This document shows positions 55,773 to 64,000 of a stretch of 64,000 nucleotides of DNA, piece after piece; the stretch's first letter is position 1; every line of letters starts with the position of its first letter. A program made the translations under genes and the position numbers. The DNA comes from Candidatus Amulumruptor caecigallinarius (GTDB lineage Bacteria; Bacteroidota; Bacteroidia; Bacteroidales; Muribaculaceae), in contig JAMPDP010000002.1 in NCBI GenBank assembly GCA_023665605.1, positions 62,001 to 126,000 on the forward strand, given 5' to 3'. Under the pieces are notes generated by a model. The model did no database searches and had not been told where the DNA came from. It saw only the letters and a program-made list of their open reading frames with translations.

Positions 55773-56488
55773 AGATTTTAGGCGTATGCCTTATGGTCGC
55801 CTCTCTGTGGAACCACATGAGAGCCAATGAGGTCAATGTCGACGCGCAAGCCGTGCTGGCCTGGACGGTAGGTAGCACGTACATAACGCAGCTGGAGACC
55901 GGCAACAACAACTTAATCACCAACACCAAGGATGCCACGGACTCCATCCAAAGGAAAACGGCTCAGATGGCTCTGTGGAGCGAGGGGATTAAGGCCGTGA
56001 TGGCTGACTGTGATGAGTTCGGCAAGGAGTCCGTCTACTATCAAATGATGGTGGACGAAATGGCGGCTATTGTCAAGGCCAATACAGAACTTATCGCTGC
56101 CGCAAAGGCTCGTCCCGGCTTCAGCACCGCCGCTATCCTTGCCAAAGGCTGGTCACTCACTGTCAACGGTGCCCATATCGTCAATGACTTCTGCAACATA
56201 GTCAACAACGGCAAGATTGACCACCCCTTCAAACTTGCCGGTGTTGAGAAGCACAAGGATGGAGGCAACTATATGCAGCGCGAGAAGAGACTGAGGCTCA
56301 CCGTCACTCTCCTCGGTAACATTCAGGATTTGCGCCGTCAGCTTCAGATACTGGTAATAGGATGTCGTTATTGGGGGCTTACAGACTTGCTATGCAATCT
56401 TGACTACCGAAGTTGGGCCACCTTGATAGGTATGGATGCCAACGCACGCTACTCCATCAACCTGTGGAACCGAACTTTTAACCAATAA
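55760..56488 (+). CDS. Unrecognised ICE transfer-region protein 1
   Basis: A 242-aa helical protein starting MERLKILGVCLMVASLW, a signal-like start of modest strength, then long polar helices (TNTKDATDSIQRKTAQMA). Overlaps traG by 13 bp, so it is translationally coupled. The VirB5-like place after VirB4 suggests a periplasmic channel component, but I recognise no family. Confidence 0.7.
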   Translation: MERLKILGVCLMVASLWNHMRANEVNVDAQAVLAWTVGSTYITQLETGNNNLITNTKDATDSIQRKTAQMALWSEGIKAVMADCDEFGKESVYYQMMVDEMAAIVKANTELIAAAKARPGFSTAAILAKGWSLTVNGAHIVNDFCNIVNNGKIDHPFKLAGVEKHKDGGNYMQREKRLRLTVTLLGNIQDLRRQLQILVIGCRYWGLTDLLCNLDYRSWATLIGMDANARYSINLWNRTFNQ

Positions 56489-56490
56489 CC

Positions 56491-57216
56491 ATGGGCACAT
56501 TCATTAAATACGCCGCAGTCATCATAGCTTGCATTTGTTTATGCCCGATGGCCCATGCTGCAACCGAGAACATGAAAGCCTTTCCCGGATGCCCGGAGAT
56601 AGAGGCCTTGATAAGCATGCACAAAAGCCTCTATCAAGATGCCGTCACGTCCTCGAAATTTGTCGCTGCAACTGTTCCACAAAATATAGAGAAAAAATCG
56701 CTGCAACAGAAGTGGAAGGAGACCCGTGAGGTCGTCAATCAACGACTTGATGCAGCAAGCGCTTGGGCCTCGCTCGCTACGCTGTTGATTACCACAAGCC
56801 TTGACGTAATCGACCTGTCAACGGAGCTAAATGACTTTATCGCAGAAGGACAAACGCTTATACGCCAAAATCCGGCGACCGCATTTTACTACTATAAGAC
56901 TTACACCTATGTCTCCGACGAAATCAAACGTCTTTCAAAGCAGGTAGCCATAAGCTCGTTGGCGCAATCCGGTGTGCTCAAATCAACAATGGAACAGAAA
57001 TTTGCTGTAATGTACTCCATAGGCTCTTCCATAACGATAATTAGAGGGGCACTGCGCTCAACACTCTTCAAGTGTCGCTGGATGCTTGGTGACAAGATTC
57101 GTTTGGAACATATACGCGAGATAGTCAAGGATGATGAAATGCAGAGATATGCCAAGTCGGCCATTGACTGGTGGATGTCACGGCATCATAATGAGGAAAC
57201 AGAGAAGACTAATTAA
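56491..57216 (+). CDS. Unrecognised ICE transfer-region protein 2
   Basis: A 241-aa protein with a clear signal peptide (AAVIIACICLCPMAHAA) and an all-helical mature part (VVNQRLDAASAWASLATLL; EIKRLSKQVAISSLAQSG). Only 2 bp after gene 1 and 8 bp before traI. Helical content and export signal resemble gene 1, so the two may act together at the periplasmic side. No family recognised. Confidence 0.7.
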   Translation: MGTFIKYAAVIIACICLCPMAHAATENMKAFPGCPEIEALISMHKSLYQDAVTSSKFVAATVPQNIEKKSLQQKWKETREVVNQRLDAASAWASLATLLITTSLDVIDLSTELNDFIAEGQTLIRQNPATAFYYYKTYTYVSDEIKRLSKQVAISSLAQSGVLKSTMEQKFAVMYSIGSSITIIRGALRSTLFKCRWMLGDKIRLEHIREIVKDDEMQRYAKSAIDWWMSRHHNEETEKTN

Positions 57217-57224
57217 TAACGACC

Positions 57225-57968
57225 ATGAACAGATTAACGTCAAGATTATTGATAATGATGCTTGCCATAGGCGTTGCAATGCCGTATGCCGCAGCTCAGC
57301 ACAATGACCCCAACCTGCGCAAGCAGATTAACGCAGTGTTTGGAGTCGACAAGTGGGAGTTCGCGCCCGGTTTCAACTATTGGCTGCTCCATCAGCATTA
57401 CTCAGGAGCCTCGATGCATTACAGCTTTCCGTTCTCAATCAATTATAAGTTTGACGAGGAGAAGGCGAGCACAAAGCGAATATGGCGTCCGATAATCAAC
57501 GAGGTTGTACTCCAGGAGCAGCGCAAGCAGCTGATGGAGGAACAGAACCAGGAGCTTGACAAGTCATACACCGATATGCTAATGTCAGTGCTTGACCGTC
57601 AGAACCCGATAGTGTCACAGTCGTACCGCGAGTACTTCGAGAAGTATCAGGACGGCATGGAGGAGGCTCTGAACCTTGCTTGCAAGTACAGCGGCGGCAA
57701 GGAGATGGAGAGCATCAAGAAGCTGATGCTCAAAAACGAGCTGCTGGTGTCGGAAGTGGAGTATGTGACGACACAAGTGCCTAATGCCGGAGCACTCGCC
57801 GCCGGAGCCATGGAGAGCGGGGCGCGGCAGAAGGAGCTTGAAAGGATATACACCGAGATGGGCGAGCTATACGGCCATGCCGTCAACTTCGCCAAGTATT
57901 GCTACTTAAAGTATCGGAAGTCCGCAAACATCACGGCACAGCCGGTGGACTTCAACCCCAAGAACTGA
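57225..57968 (+). CDS. traI: TraI-like exported conjugation protein
   Basis: A 247-aa exported protein: signal MMLAIGVAMPYAAAQ, then an aromatic-rich part (GFNYWLLHQHYSGASMHYSF) and a coiled region (LQEQRKQLMEEQNQELDKS). In Bacteroidales elements the gene before traJ is TraI; I assign it by position and character. Five bases separate it from traJ. Confidence 0.7.
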   Translation: MNRLTSRLLIMMLAIGVAMPYAAAQHNDPNLRKQINAVFGVDKWEFAPGFNYWLLHQHYSGASMHYSFPFSINYKFDEEKASTKRIWRPIINEVVLQEQRKQLMEEQNQELDKSYTDMLMSVLDRQNPIVSQSYREYFEKYQDGMEEALNLACKYSGGKEMESIKKLMLKNELLVSEVEYVTTQVPNAGALAAGAMESGARQKELERIYTEMGELYGHAVNFAKYCYLKYRKSANITAQPVDFNPKN

Positions 57969-57973
57969 TTGCT

Positions 57974-59230
57974 ATGCTGCTCGATTTAATAACCACTACG
58001 GTTGGTCTGTCGTTTATTGACGACCATATGTGTGACATAATAGATGCCCTCGGCAAGACCGGGCCGCAACTCGGCATTCTCTCCATCGCCAAGAATATCG
58101 GCGTGTGCCTCGCTCTTGGCGTAGGTGCTTACGAATCATACATGATGATGCTGGGACGGCGCGGCATGGATGTGATGAAGATACTCCGCATTGTCATAAT
58201 CGCCCTCTGCATATCCCAATCCACATGGATTGCCGGAAGACTGAAGTCTCCGGGGCTGAGTATGGCTGCTCAGATGAGTGTGCAGATGAATACACAAAAC
58301 AAGCTCCTGACAGAACAGGAGGAGAAGCTGAGAGAGGCGCAGGATGAGTTCATCACAAAGATGTTCAATGACCTTGACACTCTTTATCAACAGCAGAAAG
58401 CAGAGAATATAAAAGCTCATGAGGACGAGTGGTTGGGTGAAGTCACCGGAAAAATAGATTCATTAGGAGACCTCGTTGAGACTTGGGGTAAGAAAGCCGC
58501 TATATGGTTGCAGGTGAATATTGCCAACGCTCTCAACTACGTCATCCGCTGGCTGTCGGAGGTAATCTTTCAGATGATGTTTTACGGGATTCTGATTACT
58601 CAGAAGATTGCTCTCAACCTTATGACGCAGTTCTTGCCGTTGGCTTTCGCATTATCGCTGGCCCCGCCGTTCAAGTCGGCATGGTCGCAATTCATATCCA
58701 AGTTTTTAAGCGTCACCCTCTGGTCTCCTATCGCCTACATGATGGTGGTATATGTAGATATGATAATAGGATATTCACTTAAAAACGACACTGCAGCAAT
58801 GCTCCAAATCACGGATATGTCGTGGGGACAGATCGGCGGTCTCGGCCTGAATATGCTGGGGACTACCGTCACTTACGCCACGGCGATGTTCATCGGAGCC
58901 AAGATGATCAGCATGACCACTGAGATTGCCGGATGGCTCATACCGGGGGGTATGTCGTCAGGCATGGGAGCTGCCACCACCGGGGCCGTGATGGGGGCCG
59001 TTGTCGGAAGGGCTTCTTCAGCAGGAAGCTCAGTAGGTAGCACTATTGTTTCATCCGTAAAATCAACAGCTCACGCAGGAGGAAGTGTGGCTAACATGGC
59101 AGGTGGTGCTGTCATAGGGGCTATGGGTGGTACGGTTGCGGGAGCTGTGAGAGGGGCAGCCTCAGGTACTCGCGGCGCCATGCAAAATTTCAGGGGCATG
59201 AACAGTGACCTACAGTCTAAAAATAAGTAG
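57974..59230 (+). CDS. traJ: TraJ, VirB6-like channel protein
   Basis: A 418-aa polytopic protein. Membrane stretches appear at SIAKNIGVCLALGVGAYES, VIIALCISQSTW, FQMMFYGILITQKIALNLM and YATAMFIGAKMI, with a coiled segment (EEKLREAQDEFITKMF) between. The C-terminus is Gly/Ala/Ser-rich, typical of TraJ. Start MLLDLITTTVG chosen over a 25-codon extension that overlaps traI. Confidence 0.88.
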   Translation: MLLDLITTTVGLSFIDDHMCDIIDALGKTGPQLGILSIAKNIGVCLALGVGAYESYMMMLGRRGMDVMKILRIVIIALCISQSTWIAGRLKSPGLSMAAQMSVQMNTQNKLLTEQEEKLREAQDEFITKMFNDLDTLYQQQKAENIKAHEDEWLGEVTGKIDSLGDLVETWGKKAAIWLQVNIANALNYVIRWLSEVIFQMMFYGILITQKIALNLMTQFLPLAFALSLAPPFKSAWSQFISKFLSVTLWSPIAYMMVVYVDMIIGYSLKNDTAAMLQITDMSWGQIGGLGLNMLGTTVTYATAMFIGAKMISMTTEIAGWLIPGGMSSGMGAATTGAVMGAVVGRASSAGSSVGSTIVSSVKSTAHAGGSVANMAGGAVIGAMGGTVAGAVRGAASGTRGAMQNFRGMNSDLQSKNK

Positions 59231-59240
59231 TATCACCACT

Positions 59241-59837
59241 ATGCTGATACAGAACCTTGAACAGAAAACGCGGTTGGCGTTTTTCACGGTAGTGGCTGCT
59301 TGCGCCATGTGTGTGGCATTGTGTTGCCTGTGTTTCGGCTATGCCTCGCGGATTATCTCTGAGGAGCGCAAGAAGATTTACGTGCTCGACGGTGACATCC
59401 CGTTTCTCGCCGAAAGGGCTGAGCTTGAGGCCAATTTCATTATGGAGGCTCAGGCTCATGTGTCTCTGTTTCACCAATACTTCTTCACGCTCCCTCCCGA
59501 TGACGACTACATAGAGTGGAGCGTCAATCAGGCACTCTATATGGCCGACGGCTCGGCACTTCGACAGAAACACGCACTGCAGGAGGCGGGATTTTACAAC
59601 GATATAGTTTCTTCATCCGCCAACTGCACCATAAAGTGTGACTCCATCAAGATTGACGAAAGTGAGCGCAAGTTCGTGTACTACGGCACTCAGAAGATAC
59701 GCCGTCGCACCCGGCTGCAACGACGCACACTGGTGACAAGCGGCTCCATAGAGAATGTGCGGCGCACCAAGAACAACCCTCACGGGCTCCTTATCACCGG
59801 GTGGCGCACATTAGAGAACAAGGACTTGGAATATTAA
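59241..59837 (+). CDS. traK: TraK, VirB8-like assembly protein
   Basis: A 198-aa bitopic protein: one helix (FFTVVAACAMCVALCCLCFGY), then a periplasmic domain; IYVLDGDIPFLAERAELEAN and the GLLITGWRTLENKDLEY end match TraK. Start at MLIQNLEQK just after the traJ stop. Confidence 0.9.
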   Translation: MLIQNLEQKTRLAFFTVVAACAMCVALCCLCFGYASRIISEERKKIYVLDGDIPFLAERAELEANFIMEAQAHVSLFHQYFFTLPPDDDYIEWSVNQALYMADGSALRQKHALQEAGFYNDIVSSSANCTIKCDSIKIDESERKFVYYGTQKIRRRTRLQRRTLVTSGSIENVRRTKNNPHGLLITGWRTLENKDLEY

Positions 59838-59859
59838 CCCCTCTTTAGTTGATTGATAT

Positions 59860-60366
59860 ATGTTCGGTATTAAAAAACGGATGCGGGCATGCTCGCAGTC
59901 CGTCCACTCCAAGCTGAGTGAGTGTGCCTCGTCATGTTGGGTGCGACTCAAAACCCGCGTGGGTTTCGACCGTCGCGTGGAGCAAGCCAATATGTGGGCA
60001 GAGGCGCACCCCCGCCGCTTCTTTGGATATGTCATGGGAGTATCGGCGGTGATTTTGGCGACATCGCTTGCAATGGGCCTCTGCGGTAACCCTGACGAGC
60101 CGGAGGTCTCGGCGCCATCTGTCACCCACTCGCAAAACGTAGGCATTGACCGTGTGATTGGCGGCATGAGGGCCATTCATGCCAATAACGACATCATCAG
60201 CACCACTGTGCTCAAGGCTCGCATGACGGGTGACCAACTCCGCTATGAGATTGACTCCCTGCGCGCATTGCCGGTGAAAACCGCCGAGGACTCGGCGGCA
60301 ATAATGCGAAAGGGAAAGCAACTTGAAGGTATCATAAGTTTCTTTGAACAGCATGAAAAAGATTAA
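59860..60366 (+). CDS. traL: TraL, DUF3989-type membrane protein
   Basis: A 168-aa single-helix protein (FFGYVMGVSAVILATSLAMGL at ~47-67) with a basic cytoplasmic tail and periplasmic helices (KLEGIISFFEQHEKD-like end). Position between traK and traM and its size fit TraL. Overlaps traM by 14 bp. Confidence 0.8.
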   Translation: MFGIKKRMRACSQSVHSKLSECASSCWVRLKTRVGFDRRVEQANMWAEAHPRRFFGYVMGVSAVILATSLAMGLCGNPDEPEVSAPSVTHSQNVGIDRVIGGMRAIHANNDIISTTVLKARMTGDQLRYEIDSLRALPVKTAEDSAAIMRKGKQLEGIISFFEQHEKD

Positions 60367-61492
60367 CCTGCGGGACCCAAAATACATATTCCCGCTTATC
60401 ATCGCCGCGCCGCTTATCTTTCTGGCCTACATCATCGCCGGTTTCTTCCCGGACTCTGACAACACTCAGGTTGCCTCAGAGGGTCTGAACCTTGAGGTGC
60501 CGGATGCAAACACTGATGACATCCTCTCAAAGTATGACGCGATGTCACGACGGTTTGCTCGCGATGACGACGCCTACACCGCCATGGGTGATATTGGCAG
60601 GGACATTGAGCAGAAGGAGTCGCTTGATGATGCCTACACAGATGCCGAGAAGGAGCGCATCGACCGTGAGAATGCCGAGAGAGCTGCCCAAGAGGAGGCG
60701 TTGAAGCAGATGCAGGAGAGCTTCGCCCGTTCTCGCGAGCGTGTACGCACTGCCGGAAGTGTCAACACTGCACAGGCTCAGGAAGATGACTACGCCGAGT
60801 CATACAGGCAGATGCAGCAGCTTGCCGAGCAACGGCAGCGACTGATGCAGTCATTTATCAACGGTGGCTCCGCTGTCGAGGAGAAGAAGCCGGACCCGGT
60901 TGCCGTCACGCCTCCCGAACCACCAAAGCTGGTGCTCAAAAGCGCAGCGGCTAACGCTGAAAAGTTCCACACCATTTCTGACACGGACATCACGGGCGAT
61001 GACGCCCTTATCAAGGCCATGATTGACAAGACAACCAAGGCGCATGAGGGGACGCGGCTCCGCTTCAAGCTCCTTGATGATGTCACCATCGAGGATGTGG
61101 AGCTTAAGAAAGGCACATATCTCTACGGCACAGTGGTGGGCTTCGGCCAGCAGCGTGTGATGGCCGAGGTGTCGAACATACTTGTGGGCAACAAGTTCCT
61201 GAAAGTGTCGCTGGCTGTGTTTGACAATGACGGCATGGAGGGCTTCTACGTGCCTGAGTCGGCGTTTCGGGACTTCATGAAGAATGCCGGGGCTTCTGCC
61301 GTGTCAAACAACATAAACTTCACTTCCGGCAACTATGGCAGCGAAATCTCCGGGGAGAACATTGCACTTCAGGCCCTTCAGAACGTATACTCGGCGGGCA
61401 CCAATGCCATATCAGCCAATATGCGCAAGAACCGGGCCAAGATTAAATATAACACCCTCGTATATCTCATTAACTCTAAAGAGGCTATCTGA
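60353..61492 (+). CDS. traM: TraM, VirB10-like scaffold
   Basis: A 379-aa inner-to-outer membrane bridge: N-terminal helix (IFPLIIAAPLIFLAYIIAGFF), a charged coiled region (~90-160) and a C-terminal VirB10/TraM domain with RLRFKLLDDVTIEDVELKKG and VVGFGQQRVMAEVSNI. ATG 60353 preferred to a TTG three codons upstream. Confidence 0.92.
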   Translation: MKKINLRDPKYIFPLIIAAPLIFLAYIIAGFFPDSDNTQVASEGLNLEVPDANTDDILSKYDAMSRRFARDDDAYTAMGDIGRDIEQKESLDDAYTDAEKERIDRENAERAAQEEALKQMQESFARSRERVRTAGSVNTAQAQEDDYAESYRQMQQLAEQRQRLMQSFINGGSAVEEKKPDPVAVTPPEPPKLVLKSAAANAEKFHTISDTDITGDDALIKAMIDKTTKAHEGTRLRFKLLDDVTIEDVELKKGTYLYGTVVGFGQQRVMAEVSNILVGNKFLKVSLAVFDNDGMEGFYVPESAFRDFMKNAGASAVSNNINFTSGNYGSEISGENIALQALQNVYSAGTNAISANMRKNRAKIKYNTLVYLINSKEAI

Positions 61493-61497
61493 ACAAT

Positions 61498-62388
61498 ATG
61501 AACCGCATTATCACTTCCGTTTGCGCCGTGGCCCTTTCGGCTCTGCCCTCTGTGGCGCAGCTTGCATCCAAGGCCACCATCTTCATCAACAAAGATGTGA
61601 CCACACACATCGTCATGCCGGAGAACATCAAGCTTGTGGACATTTCCACGAACAACATCATAGGCAACCAGTGTGAGGCAAACATCGTGCGCATCAAGCC
61701 CTCGCTGGAACAGGACTCCCTGGGCCGTCCGCAGCTCCGCTTCCACAACTGCCAGATGCTGGGCACCATCACCATTATCGGGGAGAGGCACATCGCACAG
61801 TATGACGTGGCATATGCCGACCGCCCTGTCAACGCGGCCTCGATTTACAAGGTGAAGCAGCGTGACCTCGATGACTACATCAACCCCGGTGTGGCTATGC
61901 CGGAGTCGGACATGGCCTCTTATTGCTGGGCCATTTACCGCAGCGGACGCAAGTTCAACAACATCACCTCTGACCGAAACGGCATCAAGGGGGCCGTCAA
62001 CAATATCTACTCCGTTGGTAACTATTTCTTCATCGACTTCACCCTGCGCAACAAGACTAACGTGCATTATGACATCGCCGAGATGCGCGTGTTCCTCTCT
62101 GACAAGAAGGAGGTGAAGGCCACCAATGTGCAGACCATCGAGCTTACGCCGGTCTACACCCTAAACCTCGCCAAGGGTTTTGACAAGGATTACCGTAACG
62201 TGATGGTGCTTGACAAACTGACCTTCCCGGAGGAGAAGGTGCTTCGCATCGAGGTGTCGGAAAATCAGATTTCAGGCCGTGTCATCGCCCTGGAGATTGA
62301 GTATCAGGACATCCTCAATGCTGACGGTTTCTCGCCGGAGCTTTTCAAGAAACTCCCTCAGAACATCCCTTCACACATCTATCGCTGA
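61498..62388 (+). CDS. traN: TraN, DUF4138 (VirB9-like)
   Basis: A 296-aa exported beta-rich protein: signal IITSVCAVALSALPSVAQ, then the VirB9-like N-domain (TTHIVMPENIKLVDISTNN) and a C-domain (NKTNVHYDIAEMRVFLSDKK). Outer part of the channel with TraM. Five bases after traM. Confidence 0.92.
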   Translation: MNRIITSVCAVALSALPSVAQLASKATIFINKDVTTHIVMPENIKLVDISTNNIIGNQCEANIVRIKPSLEQDSLGRPQLRFHNCQMLGTITIIGERHIAQYDVAYADRPVNAASIYKVKQRDLDDYINPGVAMPESDMASYCWAIYRSGRKFNNITSDRNGIKGAVNNIYSVGNYFFIDFTLRNKTNVHYDIAEMRVFLSDKKEVKATNVQTIELTPVYTLNLAKGFDKDYRNVMVLDKLTFPEEKVLRIEVSENQISGRVIALEIEYQDILNADGFSPELFKKLPQNIPSHIYR

Positions 62389-62426
62389 TTTACTCAATCA
62401 TTCATTTATCACAACACTTCGCGACA

Positions 62427-62909
62427 ATGAAAAAACTGATACTTGCCACTATATTCCTGCTTACGGTTTCCGTGGCCACATATGCCGGTGACGGCGACGG
62501 ACGCATCACTGTCAATGCCGGTTTCCTTTTCCCCTCTACGCTTGACGCTCAGATAGGCTATGAGCATGACCTGAGCTATGGAAGTGCCATCGAGGTCTAC
62601 GGCGAGGCGGGCAACCATTGGCAGCAGCCCACGTGCCACAACTTTTGGAAAGGCTACTATTGGGACGGCGGCGTCAACTACAAGTACCGGCTGAAACGCT
62701 TCAAAAACGGCATGCTCCGTGTGCGGGGTGGGGTAACCGCCGGGGCTGACCGCCGAAAGTTCTTCTTCGGCCCGGAGTTGGGTTTCGAGTATGATTACAT
62801 CTTCCCCTGCGGCATCCGCTTCTGCATCATTCAGAAGAACAATATCAACTTCCTTCACGGCGACACCTTCCGCAACGGCTTGCTCATCGGCTTCAAGTTC
62901 CCGCTCTGA
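62427..62909 (+). CDS. traO: TraO, small outer-membrane barrel-like protein
   Basis: A 160-aa exported protein (signal ATIFLLTVSVATYAG) with alternating strands, ending GDTFRNGLLIGFKFPL, a barrel-like terminus with hydrophobic final residues. Family and place fit TraO. Confidence 0.88.
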   Translation: MKKLILATIFLLTVSVATYAGDGDGRITVNAGFLFPSTLDAQIGYEHDLSYGSAIEVYGEAGNHWQQPTCHNFWKGYYWDGGVNYKYRLKRFKNGMLRVRGGVTAGADRRKFFFGPELGFEYDYIFPCGIRFCIIQKNNINFLHGDTFRNGLLIGFKFPL

Positions 62910-62926
62910 GGATAATTTGTGCACTA

Positions 62927-63178
62927 TCACAGCCCCATTGATTTCAACATTGCCTCTATGCTTGTGGTTTCAATAGGGCCTACGAGCTTTCCCTCTTTTG
63001 CGTCTTGTATTGCCCTGATTGTTGTTTCATTAGGCTCGTTGTAGACGGCATCTAACAAAAGGGTTGCGGCAAGTTCGTCAGTACTGCATTGTTGTTCCCT
63101 GGCCATGCACTCCAGTCTGCTGACCAAATATTTTGGAACATGAATGGTGAAAGCTATCCGCTTATTGTCTTTGCACAT
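62927..63178 (-). CDS. Orphan antitoxin-like ribbon-helix-helix protein
   Basis: An 83-aa minus-strand gene inside the plus-strand transfer region. N-terminal RIAFTIHVPKYLVSRLECMA resembles a ribbon-helix-helix; the end TTIRAIQDAKEGKLVGP and SIEAMLKSMGL resembles the toxin-binding tail of RelB/Phd-like antitoxins. A -7 element TAACTTTG lies at 63203-63196, which decides for the start at 63178 over one at 63223. No toxin gene adjoins, so it may be a solitary regulator of transfer. Confidence 0.65.
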   Translation of the reverse strand: MCKDNKRIAFTIHVPKYLVSRLECMAREQQCSTDELAATLLLDAVYNEPNETTIRAIQDAKEGKLVGPIETTSIEAMLKSMGL

Positions 63179-63246
63179 GAGCCTATTATTTGTTCGCAAA
63201 GTTAATTCTTCGTCCTGAAACATAAAAATTTTGTTCGTAGCTGATT

Positions 63247-64000
63247 ATGGCATTTGAGGAAACGAAAGAGATGCAGCAGATGTACACGATGTTTCGCAGC
63301 TTCGTGTACATCGTGCTTATCTTTGAGCTGGTGATGAACCTCCCCATCCCGGCATCGCTATGCCCGGAGATGATACTCAGGCTGATACGGTCATTCAAGG
63401 TGTTCAACACTGTGGGGTCATGCAAAATCATCGAGATTGTCTGCGTGTGCATCACCTGCATAGGCACCAAGGCCACCAAGTCGCTCAACTTCTCGTTCCG
63501 CAGAATGGTAGTCACCCCGCTTGTAACCGGGGCTGTGCTCACCGCCCTCTGCTTCGTGTTTCATCATGGACTGTGGGGGGGCATGACCGACTTTGGCGTT
63601 AGCGCAAACCGTCTGATTTATGCCCTGTGCAGCGTGGCCGGTCTTGTGCTGGTCAACCAGGGGCTTGACGGATTCGCCAAATATTACAACAACAAGGTGG
63701 CGGAGGACCGCTTCAACTTCGAAAACGAGTCGTTTGAGCAGAGCCGGACTAAAGAGGATACCGATTACTCGGTGAACATCCCGATGATATTCTACCACCG
63801 CAAGAAGATGCACAAGGGCTGGATTAACATCATCAATCCTTTCCGTGGCACTATCGTGCTCGGCACTCCGGGTTCCGGCAAATCGTTTGGCATCATTGAC
63901 CCGTTTATCCGGCAGCACGCCTCTAAGGGCTTTGCCATGATGGTCTATGACTACAAGTTCCCCACACTCGCCAAGAGCCTGTTCTATCAATATTGCAAGA
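63247..64000 (+). CDS. mobC: VirD4-type coupling protein (MobC/TraG-like), cut by window end
   Basis: Couples relaxase-bound DNA to the channel. 251 residues visible: membrane helices at ~16-32, ~55-75 and ~95-145, then VNIPMIFYHRKKMHKGWINI and Walker A GTPGSGKS at 206-213 followed by VYDYKFPTLAK, as in Bacteroidales coupling proteins. The catalytic part continues beyond base 64000. Confidence 0.9.
   Translation, partial: MAFEETKEMQQMYTMFRSFVYIVLIFELVMNLPIPASLCPEMILRLIRSFKVFNTVGSCKIIEIVCVCITCIGTKATKSLNFSFRRMVVTPLVTGAVLTALCFVFHHGLWGGMTDFGVSANRLIYALCSVAGLVLVNQGLDGFAKYYNNKVAEDRFNFENESFEQSRTKEDTDYSVNIPMIFYHRKKMHKGWINIINPFRGTIVLGTPGSGKSFGIIDPFIRQHASKGFAMMVYDYKFPTLAKSLFYQYCK

Overview
The window comes from a moderately GC-rich Bacteroidales chromosome, most likely the Muribaculaceae or a close relative. 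Supporting signs are Bacteroidota-type promoters (TTTG about 20-22 nt before TAnnTTTG), a MurF-alanine racemase fusion, a rubredoxin-first rubrerythrin, secreted enzymes with type IX-like C-termini, and a conjugative element with Bacteroidales tra gene order. No 16S gene is present, so the family assignment is inference.

Positions 1-17221 are mostly minus-strand operons. A rhomboid protease, two paralogous EEP-fold phosphohydrolases, an M3 peptidase and a GH31 glycosidase (cut by the window start) form one. GlcNAc-kinase-like, PorE-like OmpA lipoprotein, GSCFA protein and MurF-Alr form another, continuing into udk, lptB and rlmD. hflX runs the other way between them. Positions 17335-25959 are plus-strand: an ion channel, a pseudouridine synthase with a long repetitive disordered N-terminus, asnS, a uracil-DNA-glycosylase-like protein, rubrerythrin, ligA and yqgE. 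Positions 25960-32669 are repeat-rich. A class I aldolase gene sits between two near-identical ~307-bp MITE-like repeats. Clusters of a two-hairpin interspersed repeat, a 102-bp tandem repeat and a large perfect inverted repeat surround a secreted C10 protease and lead up to a large multidomain GH13 amylase. Positions 36676-43547 hold sod, a small membrane protein, dxs, trkA, trkH and an NlpC/P60 lipoprotein.

From about 43.84 kb, just after a tRNA-Pro(UGG) gene, begins an integrative conjugative element (ICE) that runs past the window end. Its order is: tyrosine integrase; an AT-rich AAA/DUF4143 ATPase cargo gene; a decayed second integrase 3' end with duplicated terminator; a ~520-bp array of 9-bp repeats; a putative oriT; a MobC-like relaxosome protein and MOBP relaxase; a lipoprotein; a ParA-like TraA, DUF3408 TraB-like and a small membrane protein; a 17-bp repeat array; traE, F, G; two unrecognised genes; traI to traO; an antisense orphan antitoxin-like gene; and a truncated VirD4-type coupling protein. 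Together these supply integration, DNA processing and a VirB-like mating channel.

The least explained parts are inside the ICE: the 9-bp array, the ATPase cassette bracketed by integrase ends, three promoters sharing one extended sequence, the 17-bp array before traE, and two unrecognised genes after traG. No known defence system or CRISPR array was found.
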